From contig JAODTK010005649.1 of the NCBI GenBank assembly GCA_026419785.1, positions 1 through 64,000 on the forward strand: a stretch of DNA of 64,000 nt. Reading direction: 5' to 3'. Positions within the stretch are counted from its first letter, which is position 1, and each line of letters starts with the position of its first letter. Below are positions 21,581 through 33,952 of the stretch, in pieces. This stretch comes from Sclerodactyla briareus (lineage: Eukaryota; Echinodermata; Holothuroidea; Dendrochirotida; Sclerodactylidae). Both the position numbers and the translations under genes were made by a program. The notes below the pieces were generated by a model. It was not told the DNA's origin, made no database searches, and saw nothing but the letters and a program-made list of their open reading frames with translations.

Positions 21581-23853
21581 GCACGAGAAAAGGGAATCTA
21601 TATTATCAGGAAGAAATATATATGCCAAACGAGAAATATTTTTTGATTGTGGAAATATTTATTCCACAAGGAAAATATTGTTCCCTTCAAAAATATTTCG
21701 TAAGCACCAAAGTTTTTAATGGGATCGAGGGAAATTGTTCGTTAAAAGAAAAAGTTTCCTGATGAAAAAAATATATGTAGATATATTTCATTTACAACAA
21801 TTAATTGTTGCAACAATTACGTTAGCAACGAAAATTTGTTTGCTAAAAATATATGTATCCTAGAAAAAAATTATGTGGCAAGAGCAATTTATGTTTCCAG
21901 GAATAGAGATGACAAGGAAAATAGTTATATTGTTCTACAAAATGTGTTTGTAAACTGAAAAATATTTAAATGAGATATTGTCAATGACAAGAAACTTTTC
22001 CGAACACCAATATTGTAGATACTAGAACAATGTTAAAAACCAAAAAATATTGGCTACACAATATTTGTTGGCAAACAAGAAAAAAGACATTGCTGTCAAA
22101 AATAGTGGCCAACGAAAACTACATAGATCAACGTAGGCCTCAGGCATACGGTTGACTCTATCGTGAGCGGTACCGTGAGCCGTGAAAGGCACGTGAATCT
22201 ACTGTTACTGTACTGATGGTAGGTACCTGCGTGTCATTCCGTCAACCTGCAAACGCGGAGCTTTCCACTTTTCGTACTATAGGGATACAGATTTCAAGGG
22301 CTGATATAGGAGAAACTGATTATGGGAATAGCAATATACTCCAACGGGACTATTTTCTGAAGTGGTTTTTAACATAGGATGATGCAGTTGGTATAGAAAT
22401 CGAGGGGTCCAGAATAAACGAATGAAGTGCATCGCAAGTGGTTCCATTCCTTGGAGTTGTCGTGCTAAATTGGGAAGTTGGATCACGATGACCGGAGGCA
22501 TGCTCGCAATTTTTTTATCTGGATAATCGAGCACCAGGGATATAGAATACATGTTTTAGGGGATATATTGAAACTTGATGATTGTTGACATTATTCACTA
22601 TTTCCCCATCACATGCATTTCAACGGCAAACTAGAACCGCGGAACGGCGCAAGAACTTTAAGCAATATTACACCAATCCTAACCTTGACTTCAAGCACAG
22701 GTGCAAATTCAGGGACATCCAGTTTGCATTCAACCTTCTCATAAAAAAATACCCTGCTGGCCGGCATCACGGCGAGTTTTCTGTGTACATGCTGAGGGGT
22801 TACAAATACAAGGGACTAACTTACTACTAATATTACGTCGCGTTCGATTAATTAAGATCTGGAGAATAATAGACGCCAGTCCGCAATTCAGTTGGAGAGG
22901 CTGTCCAACTGATTGAGTCGCCATTACTAGGGACAGGAGGATGCAAACACTTGTCGCACCGGCACTAGGCTGAAATGCTCCCCAACACCCCCAGTAAACC
23001 AGGTCCCCAACTCAAACTGTGAGTGTTAGAAATACTAGGCCAAGATTGAGATCAGCAGGAGCTGGCATCCCGGTTCCGGCCGGCGAGAGAGCCGGGGGAA
23101 TATAATACGACTATTTGTCACTCCGGGGATCTGGCTCCAGTTCAGGCCAGCTAGTCAAGGCCTAGTAGTAGTAGCTGCCGCCACACATCACTTCACGTCA
23201 AGTGAAGGTTCTGTCGTAGTAGTAGTCGTAATTCCGCGTACGCGTGGTGCCATGGCAGCATGGCGTGTGCTCCGCCAGTGGAAACGATGGAATCACGGAA
23301 ACGACTGACTGAGACTACGTGGAATATATATTTAATACCTTTTTATATTTTTTCGTTGATAAGATAATTATGGCAGAGCAACAACAAATTTCCATTTGTG
23401 CCCCCCCACACAAAACAAACCATATATTTTTGTTGCCAAACATAGCAGGGGTTGCAAAGACAGTGTTGGTTTTTTGTGTTTGTTGTTTTTGTTTGTTACG
23501 TTGATAATATAATTGTGAAGAGCAAATAAAGGTTCATTGCCAAAAAAAAATTTTGTTGCAAAATATTGGTGTTGCAAACCAATTATTTTGGCAAATGAAA
23601 TGTATCTAAATATATTCTATAATTGGCGAAAACGTATTGCTTTATAAATAAGTTCTCCATCGAAACATTTATGTGCTCCTGAAATATTTTTGAGGGGGAA
23701 CCGGATTTTCCGTTGGATTAAATTTCACAATCAGAAAATATATCTTGATTTGGCAAATGAAATATCTTGAAATAGGGATAAAATTTCTCCATCGCAAGAC
23801 TTTAACAATAGATAATAATATGTCTTCCTGATAATATATTCCATTTTCTCGCC
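21581..23853. mobile_element. 2.3-kb foldback element with ~560-bp terminal inverted repeats
   Basis: The left arm begins ggcacgagaaaagggaatct atattatcaggaag. The complement of the right arm begins ggcgagaaaatggaat atattatcaggaag. AT-rich arms of about 550-570 bases remain alignable with many changes. The centre (about 22.15-23.28 kb) is less AT-rich and has one small unrecognised open frame. It lies just after repeat copy R1. No transposase is recognised and the target duplication is unclear. Confidence 0.7.
22582..22830 (+). other. Unrecognised 82-codon open frame inside foldback element
   Basis: Basic and aromatic-rich, with CKFRDIQFAFNLLIKKYPAG and a Tyr-rich end (MLRGYKYKGLTYY). I recognise no family. 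It could be a remnant of a protein carried by the element, or chance. Confidence 0.25.
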
Positions 23854-23989
23854 GCCATAGGTGTGGTCCAAGTCCTGACTAAAATATATATCTGGTTGAA
23901 AATGGGGCATTAGGTCCCAAATGACGATTCCAGGACATTTAGTGTAGATTCAATGGCGGTGAGGAAGCCAACAGTAGGTGAATGATAAT

Positions 23990-24460
23990 ATTCTATTCAG
24001 GTTGGAACAGTCAGAGTCGCAGATCCAATTCCAGATGTATAACCCCAAATCGTATCATTACCAACCCCTGAACCGAACCGGTCATCAATAACCCTACCCC
24101 TGAATCCTACAAAAAAAAAAAATAGTACACAGGTGTTCTCAACAATATTCTCATAATCCAGTTACACACGGGTTTGTCCATATAATGTACCTCATTGCTG
24201 GTCCAACCAACACCCATGGGCACCCCACATAGGGTACCCCTCACTGGATAGTTCTTAACCACCATTAATGTTACCATAGCAACTATTGCTATGGCAACCA
24301 TTGACAGTACATATGGTGAAATTGTAAACTGTACTTCAATTTCTCATCTGGCCCTTCAGGACCGTTGAGATAAAAAGTGGCCCATGCAAGGCTGATATCG
24401 CATTATATAATGATGGATGATGTAAATGAGCTTGTTCTAATTGAGTTTCACTGTTTGGTG
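23990..24460. repeat. Dispersed repeat R, copy 2
   Basis: Fullest copy: gatccaattccagatgtata through cacctcattgctgg-type core, caccccacatagggtacccc, ttaccatagcaactattgct atggcaacc, to ttgagtttcactgtttggtg. Confidence 0.85.
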
Positions 24461-25149
24461 TCTAGGAGTCTCCAGCTCAAGGTTTGTCTTGCTCTGATTT
24501 GAATGATATGGTAACTAATCACTTGAATTCCCACCTCTACCCCCCTAACTCAGTCATTCCTGGTCTAAGTGCAGTGGGGGGTATCAAATGAGGTTTTCTC
24601 TTCCAACTTCCAACATTGTAATAAAATTCACTGAAGTGAAGTTGAAATCTGGGTTGCGGGACTTTTTGTCTCATCACAATTCACCTATGAATTATTCAGT
24701 CATTCCAGTCGCCAGAAATTTTTAGAAAATCTTCACAATCTGGCCAAAAAATATGTGTTTCTCTCTAAATTCCAAAATTTTGGCAATTTTTGCCTGAATG
24801 CAAGGGAACAGTCATATTTGTTACTTCCTGCCTTGTTAGGAAAACTCAAATTATTTGGGTATCGTTTCGTAATCACTGACCTGCTTGAACAACAGTGAGA
24901 AATGGGCAAAAATGACCTTTTTGCCCAAAATGGCCATTTTCACCCCCCTTAGGTCCCCTGAATTTCATGATTTTGAAGAATGTCCAATTTAGAGATTAAA
25001 CGTGTTTGTGACTATTTAGGAGTGTGCAAAATTTGACCATGTTCGGCCACCTCAAGTGGAGATATTTGCAGAAAACCATCAAAAATCACTCACGGAAAAA
25101 ACAACCACGCAAACGCACACACACACGCACCCACACAAACGGACACTTT

Positions 25150-25340
25150 GCGTGCGAGTGCACCTCATTGCTGGACCACCCAACACCAATGGGCACCCCA
25201 CCATAGGGTACCCCTCAGTGGATAGTTCCTAACCACCACTATCGTTACCAGAGCACGTTGCTATGGCGACCATCGACAGTATATATAGGTGAAATGGTAA
25301 GCCGACTAAACTTCTCATCTGGCCCTTCGGAACGATGAAA
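25150..25340. repeat. Dispersed repeat R, copy 3 (truncated)
   Basis: Core gtgcacctcattgctggacc, caccccaccatagggtaccc, ggatagttcctaaccaccac through ggcccttcggaacgatgaaa. It is cut by the start of the LINE at about 25345. Confidence 0.85.
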
Positions 25341-25344
25341 TAAC

Positions 25345-27025
25345 AAGGCTGCAAAACGATCAGCAAAGTCAGCAGACCCGTATGACAGCTTGGAGACTGA
25401 AGAGGGGCAAAAGAAAGCACTGCGACTGGCCAAAGAGAGAAATAAGAACTCGGCCGACATCTACCAGGCCAAGCTGATAAAAGACAGTGCGGGGACAACA
25501 TTGACAGATGACGACAGGATATAAGAGCGATGGAAGGACTACTTTGAAAACCTCATGAACATCAAAAAATGAGAGAACACGAAGGAGTGTGCCAGCAGAA
25601 GGGGAAATGAATGTACCACCGGTGTTCTTGGAGGAAGTGGCAAAGGCCCTGAAGAAAATGAAGAGTGGAAAAGCAGTTGGGCCAGTTAATATACCGGCAG
25701 AGGTGTGGAAGTGTTCGGGTGGATTAGGAGTGGAGCTGCTGACTAACGAGATCAGAATATCGGGGAAAAATGACTGACGACTGGAGAAGTAGTACCCTGA
25801 TACCCATCTACAAGAACAAGGGAGATATCCAGGAAAGTGGAAACTACCGTGGCATAAAACTCACATCACATACTTTAAAGATCTGGGAGAGAGTATTGAT
25901 GGCCGGCTGAGGAAAGCGGTGTCAATAAATGACAACCAGTATGGATTCATGCCCAGGAGGAGTACACAGACAGATGCAATATTGATGATGGGAGAAAAAA
26001 ATGTCCAGAGAAGGGCAAAAAAGAACTACACTGCGTTTCCATAGACCTAGAGAAGGCATATGACAGAGTACCAAGAGACAAAGTTTGGAATTGCCCAATA
26101 TTGAAAGAGGCATCAGAAGGATATATATGGCTGATACAAGATATGTATCGGGGATGTCGACCTGTGTCAGGTGTACAAGTGGAGTCAGTGAATCCTCGGA
26201 GGTGAATGTTGGCATACACCAAGGTTCGGACTCTCAGCCCATTCCTATTCGCTATCATCATGGAATGTTTGACAGAGGAGATAAGGAGAGAGTCCCATGG
26301 GACATGATGTTTGCTGATGATGTTGTTCTGAGCACAGAGACGAGAGAAGATGCCGAGAGAAGACTTCAACAGTGGACAAGTGCACTGGAGCGAAGGGGCA
26401 TGAAAGTCAGCAGGGTGAAGATGAAGTATTTGAATCCTGGGAGCAAAACAGTGGGTACCATCATCCTGTTGCAAACACCAGTCCCAAGAGTTACAGAGTT
26501 CAATTACCTAGGCTCAACAGTGGAAGAAGATGGAGGTTCCAACAAAGAGGTGGCAAGGAGGATCCAGCAGGATGGTCTAGTAAGAGAAAGTTAACTGGGT
26601 TGGTGTACCATAAGAAGGTACCCTCATCAGTGGAGGGACCCCTGTACAAGCTGATAATAATGCCAGCCATGCTGTATGGGATGCAAGCAGTGGCAGTGAC
26701 AAAACGACAGGTAAGGCAACTGAAGTAGCTGAAATGAGAATGCTAAGATTCACGATGGGCCTGACATGGAAGGACAAGGTTAAAAACAAGGAAATAAGTG
26801 GAGCAATGGGAATAGTGGAGCTGAGTGCCAAATTGAGAGAGACACCGAGGATGAAGGGTGGCAAGATGAACGAAGCATGCCCAGTAGGCTCATACATGAC
26901 TGTTACAATGATGACATGAATGCACTTGACCTGGAGGAAGGTGACACACTTACAACAAGAGAAGAATAGAGGGAATGGATCCCAACCGGCGAGCCCACTA
27001 TCTGTGGGAAGAGCCCGTAGAAGAA
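25345..27025 (+). mobile_element. Degraded RTE-like LINE (reverse transcriptase)
   Basis: Reading across frames gives RWKDYFENLMNI, EVAKALKKMKSGKAVGPVNI PAEVWKC, NYRGIKLTSHTLKIWERV, GIHQGS, the catalytic FADD at 26309-26320 (MFADDVVLSTETRE), LERRGMKVSR, and FNYLGSTVEEDGGSNKEV. These are the ordered motifs of a non-LTR reverse transcriptase of the RTE-like type. At least six frame breaks and stops are present. The 5' endonuclease part is missing. The 3' end finishes in gaagaagaagagg. It is a dead 5'-truncated copy inserted into repeat R3. Confidence 0.93.
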
Positions 27026-27199
27026 GAAGAGGTAACATTAGCATCTGATTACAGATGTAAATGCTGATCTAGTGCATCCACCAAATACTATAATTCACAC
27101 AGTACACAAGTCAACTATTAATTTGTGCATATGTATCGCAAATGACTAATGATTTCATGAGCAGGTTGTGCTGTGTATTAGGCGAATATCGATTCCATC

Positions 27200-27400
27200 T
27201 TTAACCGAGCGGTTGACGCAATTGGTAGAGCGTCGGCCTCCACCTGGAAGACCGGGGTTCGATTCCTGGTCGGGTCATACCAAAGACTTTGAAAATGGAA
27301 TCTGATGCCTTTTTGCTGGATGCTCAGCACAAGGGATTGGAGCAGGGACAAGCGAGAGGTAGGCAATTTGCAAGTTGCCGTCTGCGTATGATTACCACAA
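27200..27400 (+). mobile_element. tRNA-derived SINE head
   Basis: An A-box-like attggtagagcg and a B box ggggttcgattcc lie about 35 bases apart, followed by tcataccaaagactttgaaa atgg, as in marine-invertebrate tRNA SINEs. No clean cloverleaf anticodon stem, so it is not called as a functional tRNA. Confidence 0.75.
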
Positions 27401-27615
27401 CCCCCACATTAAGGTACACCAAAGAGGCATTGCCTTATTCCATGTACCTAGTGGGGGATTTGCAGCTGATAATAAGGTGCAGTATCCAGGTCTGCACCCT
27501 TGCTGGGCCTTGATTAGGATTAATTCTCTTCTTGGTAAGTATAGTCCTAAGAAAAAAAATGTTAGAAATAGAATGCCAAAAGTTTAGTTCTCTCAAAATA
27601 GACAATAATCCCTAC

Positions 27616-27781
27616 CATGTAAGTGGCTCTTGGGTAGTAAACAGCTGGCCTTGTCTGCTATGTCCCCCATCAGTGTACTCCCAAGTAGAAGGATGTCAAT
27701 AGCCTCCTGCTTGCTCCCGTCAAAGAAGTTGTTCTGGATCGTTCTCGAGACAGATTTGGCTCCGTCCTTTATCTTCCCCCT
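27616..27781 (-). CDS. SYNJ: Synaptojanin exon: end of SAC1 domain
   Basis: One open frame reads [19 protein letters not shown], then [15 protein letters not shown] and a leucine-rich helix with [29 protein letters not shown] is diagnostic of synaptojanin/SAC1. The acceptor is cctgcccag|AGGGGG and the donor CTTACATG|gtaggg. It joins the next exon in phase (HLHG-ASPDILR). This is one of the few exons with no frame break. Confidence 0.95.
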
Positions 27782-28255
27782 CTGGGCAGGGAAAGGTGAC
27801 AGATATGTGGTATGAATTGTGAGCAATGCTCTGGTTCCAATAGGTTCCATGACTTGAAGTTACTTCATGCAAGGGAAAAGTTGATAAGCGCCTAACAGCA
27901 GGGGGGGCTTAATGATCCCAACACCTCCGCCCAAGTGCATCTGCTGCAAGTGGCAGACAAGTTTTCTTCTCTTGGCACAGATGGTGGAGCAGGAGAAGGG
28001 AGCCGGGGGGGGGGGGGGGGGTGGGGGGGGGGATGGCAGCAACAGGACTTTGGGGACTACAACCATCAATTCGGGGGAGCAGGCTGCCCCTGAAACTCTG
28101 CATATATCCTGCTGATGTGACTGAGCGGACCTATCATTATTTGGCGAGAGGGGGGTGGGGGGTAATAATCCAAGGGTGGCAGCACAAGCATCAAGGGGCT
28201 ACAACCGACAATCGAGAGGCAGGCTCCAGTAAAAAACACTGCATAGTATACTTAC

Positions 28256-28341
28256 TGCTGTTTTTGCCCTCGAGGGCCCCAGTCCCAGCATAATCCTGCT
28301 GATATGATGACCGTTAGCTGACCACATACTCTTATAGACTC
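28256..28341 (-). CDS. SYNJ: Synaptojanin exon: SAC1 domain, SMWSANG / YAGTGALEGK
   Basis: The minus strand reads VYKSMWSANGHHISRI, then in the shifted frame YAGTGALEGKN. SMWSxNGDxIS and YAGTGALEGK follow the active-site P-loop in every SAC1 enzyme. The acceptor is gattctag|GAGTCT and the donor AAACAGCA|gtaagt. One base is missing between RI and YAG. The exon carrying the P-loop itself should lie between here and 33811 and was not located. Confidence 0.9.
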
Positions 28342-28444
28342 CTAGAATCGCCCAGCTAGTTGAGGTTTCTCCAGGAGGCCCAGACATTAGTTGTTTGTTC
28401 AGATGCTGTCATGATAAAATGAAACTGGTAAATAATAGATTTGG

Positions 28445-28800
28445 AGGCATGATACCTCAGTTGGTAGAGCTCCAGATTGAGAAATCCATTGCTTGCGAGT
28501 TCAGAGCCCATTGGAAGCCCGAGGACTTTCTGCAGTGCTGGGGACAAGGCGTGTCTCCTGAATTGCCCCACGCCACATTGGAAAAGGGGGACCTTGTGGA
28601 AGAGAGTGAGGCTGTGTGGGTGCCCTATGGGAAGCCCCTGGGGACACAGAGGAAGGGACGTACTGAAATAGTGCGTCGGGAGCGAACAAGCTAGATTTGC
28701 GTGCTATCTAGTATGAGTGTGGAACGTCACTAATGATCAGGGGTAATATCTGTGAACACTTTGGGCCTGTGGAAAAGCGCTATATAAGCAAGTATTATTA
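28445..28800 (+). mobile_element. tRNA-derived SINE, full length
   Basis: The A-box region is acctcagttggtagagctcc and the B-box region gcgagttcagagccc. A body of about 250 bases follows, then tail aaaagcgctatataagcaag tattattaat. The small open frames inside are by-products. Confidence 0.85.
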
Positions 28801-29428
28801 ATAGATGGAAGTGAGGATGAATTGTCAATTTGTCATCTATTTGCAGCCAATCTGCAGTTTCCATGGATTCTACGAAGGATTTGCAAAGAAATTATTATTG
28901 GTTAGAGAAAGTCAGCTTGCATTTCACACTCCAAAAGCTTGCCTAAACTAAACACAGTTTAGGAGGAGCTATTGTTGCAGGACGACATAAACAAATCACA
29001 GGGAATTTTCTCTAAGGTTTGAAATTTTCTTGTGAATGTTCCTTGCATCACTTCAAATATCTCAGGACCTGCCGTTTTTAATGGTTGGAACATCACTGAA
29101 ACTGCTCCAAAAAATCACTTCAGCCTCCTGGGTGAAGAATTTGAGAAAATGAAAAACTGTGAAGGTTTCAATTTTTGTCGCAGGGGAGGTCACTTTACAG
29201 AGAGCATATATCATTAGGGAGCTTAGGCAATTCCTGAATCGTACAAATGGGACCCAGACACAGTTTTGGAATCAGATTAATGACTCAATTCTGCACTCAT
29301 CAGTATACATTATAACGTGATAATGCCCACGACTCTTTCTTGGTTTGAATTGATGACAGTGGATTACTTCCATTAAAATGTGGCTTAAAATGCATAGCTT
29401 CTGCACAAGCAAAACAGCAGGAGGCCTT

Positions 29429-29844
29429 TTAAAGGCAAAGTCCAGCCAAATTAATACTCTATTTGGTGTTATAAATGTTAAAGAGAATAAGAAATCATTC
29501 AAATATCATTTTGTTCCAGGTTTATAGCATGTTCGGTTGGGAAGATATGGTTCCTCAATTTCATATAATTTGGTGATTTGGGCAAACTGGCAACCTTTTT
29601 ATGATGTCATATCTACCAATTATAAGGAAACTACATATTTCTTGACCTTTCCTTCACAATTGGTAGATATGATGTCATCAAATGTTGCCAATTTGCAGAA
29701 TTGCCAACTTAGCAGTGATAAATTAATCTTTAAAAGTTCGTAACTTTATAACCGAACATGCTGTGAACATGAAAAAGTTTGTTGGCATATTACACATGCA
29801 CAATCATATATATTTTAATATTCTTGGCTGGAATTTCCCTTTAA
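29429..29844. mobile_element. MITE family B, copy 1
   Basis: Starts TTAAAGGCAAAGTCCAGCC and ends GGCTGGAATTTCCCTTTAA. The centre is an imperfect palindrome containing atgatgtcatatctaccaat and attggtagatatgatgtcat. Inverted relative to the other three copies. Confidence 0.92.
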
Positions 29845-29859
29845 ACAACGTCACAGTGG

Positions 29860-32160
29860 TAGCTTTCTTTCTAGTTCCACTCAGATCAAGCTTGAGATGG
29901 TTGAAGTATTTACCTGAAACCCAAAGAAAGACTGGACGGTGTATGGTTCTGTCTAGCAGTCAGACAGTTAGTTACTATTTTTCCACACTGACTCCTATGT
30001 AGGAAAAATCAATGAAAAGCAATAGTAAAATGATACAATAATGTGGGCTTCCATATATTCTTCATATAAATAAACAATTCATCTTGTATTCAGATAGTGT
30101 ACGCTGTATTAATACCATCTCCTGCCACATCCAAAACATCATTATATTGGTAAAATAGTTTTCCCAGGGCAATCCTCCATTTGTGTCGCGTTAGGTTTTC
30201 GCAGCAAGTGAAATTCTATGGGCATCCGTTAGTATTCTTTGTTGGGTGCTTTGTTTAAACTGGTTGACATTTTTTCCCTATCAATAGCTTGGGTTTAAGT
30301 AGACATTGTCGTGGATTAAGGTGCTGGATGAAAGGTCATTGGAATGTTGAATGCGTGGCGCAATAGCTGCACTGGGCCTGGGTTTTGCCTGGGCGTGTAT
30401 GTAGCGTTTTTATTACACTTCAGTCTCCAGTGCGAGCATGTGTTATTTTTCCAACTCCCATATATCTACGTTATAATGGTAGACAGTGTTATGGGCTAAA
30501 TTGTACACATCGCTTGCAAGGTCATGAGTTTGCAGTCTGCGTTCCAGAGGGGGTCCCTGGTTTATGTGTTTTTAGACCTGTGTAATCATTATTGTTAGCC
30601 TTTAGTTCCGTTCCATAGGGTGCCGATTGGCGGGGACTGGCACACAATCTTTTATCAGCTGCTGGAGGAGTCGGCAGGTCCGCTCGCCATCGTTTTGCTG
30701 TCGTCTACCTGGAATCCTGCAGATTGTGAGTACAACCATGTTACATATTTTATTCCACGGCAGCAATGACGCCGGCCTATTGGTGAAGTTGGTCAATTAT
30801 CGCTCAATTGGGTCCTGGGCACATGTTCTTATGGTAGTTGGTTCGGGGTCCTTTTCTGGTTCATAAAACGTATCGTGGAGCCCTAAAAGGTGCGGACTGG
30901 TGAGTTGTTAAATTTTGAGTCAATACTTGGCGCTCATATGCGTCCTTGAATGCTAGCCACCCTTGTTATAGCATTTTGGAATATTTTGTAGATGTTGCAT
31001 TGGTGATTGTATTCTACTTGTGGTGCTAGGGACATTTGGAAGCAGTGTCGTTAGATATTGCCCGGTCGAGTTAGAATCATGGATATTTTTTATCCCGATA
31101 CAGTTAAATGTGTATTATTATTATAACTTAATTGTGTATCATGGTAGTGTTATTTGTGGCCATCTGTGGGGCGGTTCCCTCCCGATTGGGCTTCGTGCGA
31201 AGCTACATGGTAGAACTATTGCTTTCATTTCCCTGGCTGGCTTTGATTTTCCATCATTTGTGTTTGGCTAATTGTCTGGGAGACAGGTGTTTTCATAAGT
31301 TCGCAGTGTTTGTCTGGTGCCAAGAGAAACTCCGAGGCAGATATGAACATTACGCCTAGTAAAGCCGCGTTTCCCGGCGGCGCTTGAATAATCCCGTATA
31401 AGTTCGGTTATTAGGAGTCGACAACCGACCCCCTTTTAGGAATATATTCTTTGCATAATGAAAACATTGACCTTGTTTAATTTACCTTTCAGTAATTCGA
31501 TGAGACGTGAACTGGGGCTTGGAGTCCTCTTTCCTCCATGACTCGAGTCGGCCCATCCCTACTATCATCGTCTCTTATTCCCGCTTAGGCCTGGTTGTCT
31601 TTGGCATCGACGCACTGCGGTCGGTCTAATAGTGACGTCTCCGTTACCATATATATTCTGGGGGTGGGGCCGGAATCGTTCCACCAAGTTGCCATATAAT
31701 TGATATCTTTTACTATAATTAAATTATTGACATTTCATCAACCGGAACTTCAATGGGGGATATAATACTGAAATTTGCATCTCCGAATCATTTTGGTGTA
31801 CGAGATATATTTTTGGACATATTTTGACATAGTGAGAAAACAGTAATTTTAATACCAGTTATATATTTTAGAGTAGGATTGAATGGGATTGACCTGGCCA
31901 GAGACTGTATTCACTTTCTCCCAATTTAAGTACTTGCACCATGGGAATTAGACTTCTAGGGGTTTAATTATTTCAGTATAGTATTTTAGTAATAGTTGTC
32001 TGTGTTTCCTTTGAAAACCCGCTGGCAGTAGCAGCAAAAAAATATATGTGTAGAGATTTAAGAAAACCATCTGCTTTAATCGTCTGTTAGCCACTAGGCT
32101 CACATCCATATGTTTCCGGGCATTCCCGGTGACAACCTCAGTTCAGACACAGTCACACTG
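29860..32160. other. Intron; degraded mobile DNA, SAC1 active-site exon not found
   Basis: The GC-richer stretch 30370-31700 has plus-strand fragments such as MLHILFHGSNDAG that recall SGNH-hydrolase-like pieces in some retroelements. The evidence is weak. No segment encodes a recognisable CxxNCLDCLDRTN-type motif. Confidence 0.3.
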
Positions 32161-32166
32161 TGAACA

Positions 32167-32592
32167 TTAAAGGTCAAGTCCAGTCAAACATAATTCAATG
32201 TCATATAATTGTGCATCGAAAATCACGCCAATCGACCTTTGTTCCATGTTCATAGCTGTTCGGTTATTAAAGTTACAAATTTTTAAAGATATTGATTCAT
32301 CACTGCTACGTTGGCATTTGCAAATTGGCAACAATTGATGATGAGTTCTAACCAATTTTTGAAGCAAAAAGAAAATATGTGCTTTAATTTTTCCTTATAA
32401 TGGTAGATATGACATCATAAAATGGTTGCCAGTTGCCCAAATCACCACATTATATGAAATTTGAGGAGACATATCTTCCCAACCGAACATGCTATAAACC
32501 TGGACAAAGTGCTATTGAATTATTTTTATTCTCTTTAACAACATAACACACAAACACCAAAACAGAGTATTATTTGGCTGGAATTTGCCTCA
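32167..32592. mobile_element. MITE family B, copy 2
   Basis: Starts TTAAAGGTCAAGTCCAGTC, internal gtcatataattgtgcatcg, palindrome centre at 32400, ends ggctggaatttgcct. The right terminus is damaged. Confidence 0.9.
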
Positions 32593-33810
32593 GTATAAAC
32601 TTATCGATAATGTATGGCTTCCATATCATTCTTACCACAAATAATAAACAATATTGTCTCATACTCATATAGTGCAAAGCGGTTTATATACCATCAGTTC
32701 AGACGCAGCCACCCTGTAACATCAAGGATAAACATTATCGCTCACACAAACGCACACAACCCAAGAGCACCCGTCACACATGAACAATCACATGACATTC
32801 GGACCGATCCGTGAGGATAAATTGTCCGATAAACATGAGCGATGAAATTGTTGACCAACCAGGAGGATGTTCACACATCACGTAACAGCCTAGTCAGCGT
32901 CTGGCTTCCCTTCGATAGGCGGCAAGCATTGTTTCCGTGTGACTTCCTTCATGATAGTCTCTACAAAATAATCCATTCTGTCAAAATCTCTTTACCCCTA
33001 CCTATTTGTACCCTTCTACTACATCTACCAATCTACTGACAATCCCCTTCAATTTCAAGCACAACATTGCACAGATCAATCGGATCAATTGCTTGCAATT
33101 TGTAACCCGCGCAGTGTCATTTTCGGGAACAACATGACTACCAGCCTCAGCCGTGACAAGCCTAATCCCTGGGACTTATTCATAAATTTGCCCTAAACCA
33201 TTGACTCCCACATCAGACTAACTAGGTGCCATATACTTGAGAGGCAAGCTCCTAGAGTTCTGCCGTCATTTTCATTCCTGTAGCCAAACAGCCCTGCACA
33301 AAGAGAAGGATACACGTTTCATTTCTCACAAGGGATGTAGTCTTTGGAAAAAAGTGCTCCAGTGAAGCATGGCACAGTCAGAAATGGAAGAAACTTCACT
33401 CTACGCTAGCCAGTGATCTTGCTTTTTTTTTTCTTTTGCGGTTTTTTTGGGGTGGGGGGGGGGGGGGCGAGGCTCCAGTTTAACCAGCAAAAATAGAGCA
33501 AAACTCATGAATAATTAGTGGGATGGATTGAGAACAGTTTTATCAGTCACTAACGCATGGTAATCCTCACTTCTTTAATAGCCAGTGGCTACGACATACC
33601 GCCTTATGCAACATCAGCCTACTGTGCATTCGCACTAGGCTTAACAAACAACAGTCGCTGCAAATGCCCATGTCCACCTCAATCTCATGGCCATGGCCTC
33701 CAACTAACCCCCCTCCACCCCCCCACCACCCCCCCCCCCCCCCCTCCCAACTCAGATCACATTGGGATGTGAATCCGATCAAGTACTCTCCCTTAATTTC
33801 TCCTCCTCAC
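32593..33810. other. Intron with poly-G and poly-C runs
   Basis: Poly-G at 33450-33470 and a C-rich tract at 33715-33746. Open frames across the C tract are low complexity. No gene seen. Confidence 0.4.
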
Positions 33811-33952
33811 TGAAGAAGAACCCATTGGCCCCAGCTCCTTGGCGACGCTCTGGTGCAGTTCAAACCTGAGCCTGTCCGGCTTTGCGCCCCTACACTTCTG
33901 GTGTATCGAACAGACCACCTGATGTCTTGCGGCGGGAAGCCTTGTGGTGTTG
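33811..33952 (-). CDS. SYNJ: Synaptojanin exon: SAC1 domain, segment before the P-loop
   Basis: The minus strand shows HHKASRR, GLFDTPEV, then in other frames GAKPDRLRFELHQSVAKELG and NGFFF. Human synaptojanin has HLKASEH, VNFDYHQM, GGKAEKLHSVL and YGFFYF in the same order. The acceptor is ctccacccag|CAACAC and the donor CTTCTTCA|gtgagg. Two to three indels break the frame. A longer open frame covers this exon plus adjoining intron and does not reflect the true reading frame. Confidence 0.82.

Noticed and set aside
25947-26474. 175-codon minus-strand open frame
   Set aside because: Antisense shadow of the RTE-like reverse transcriptase on the plus strand.
27205-27280. Functional tRNA gene
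   Set aside because: A and B boxes are present, but the cloverleaf is imperfect and the downstream sequence is a SINE body.
30627-30866. SGNH-hydrolase-like domain of a DIRS/Ngaro-type element
   Set aside because: Only a short HILFHGSNDAG-like stretch supports it. There is no tyrosine recombinase or RT nearby, so the evidence is too thin.
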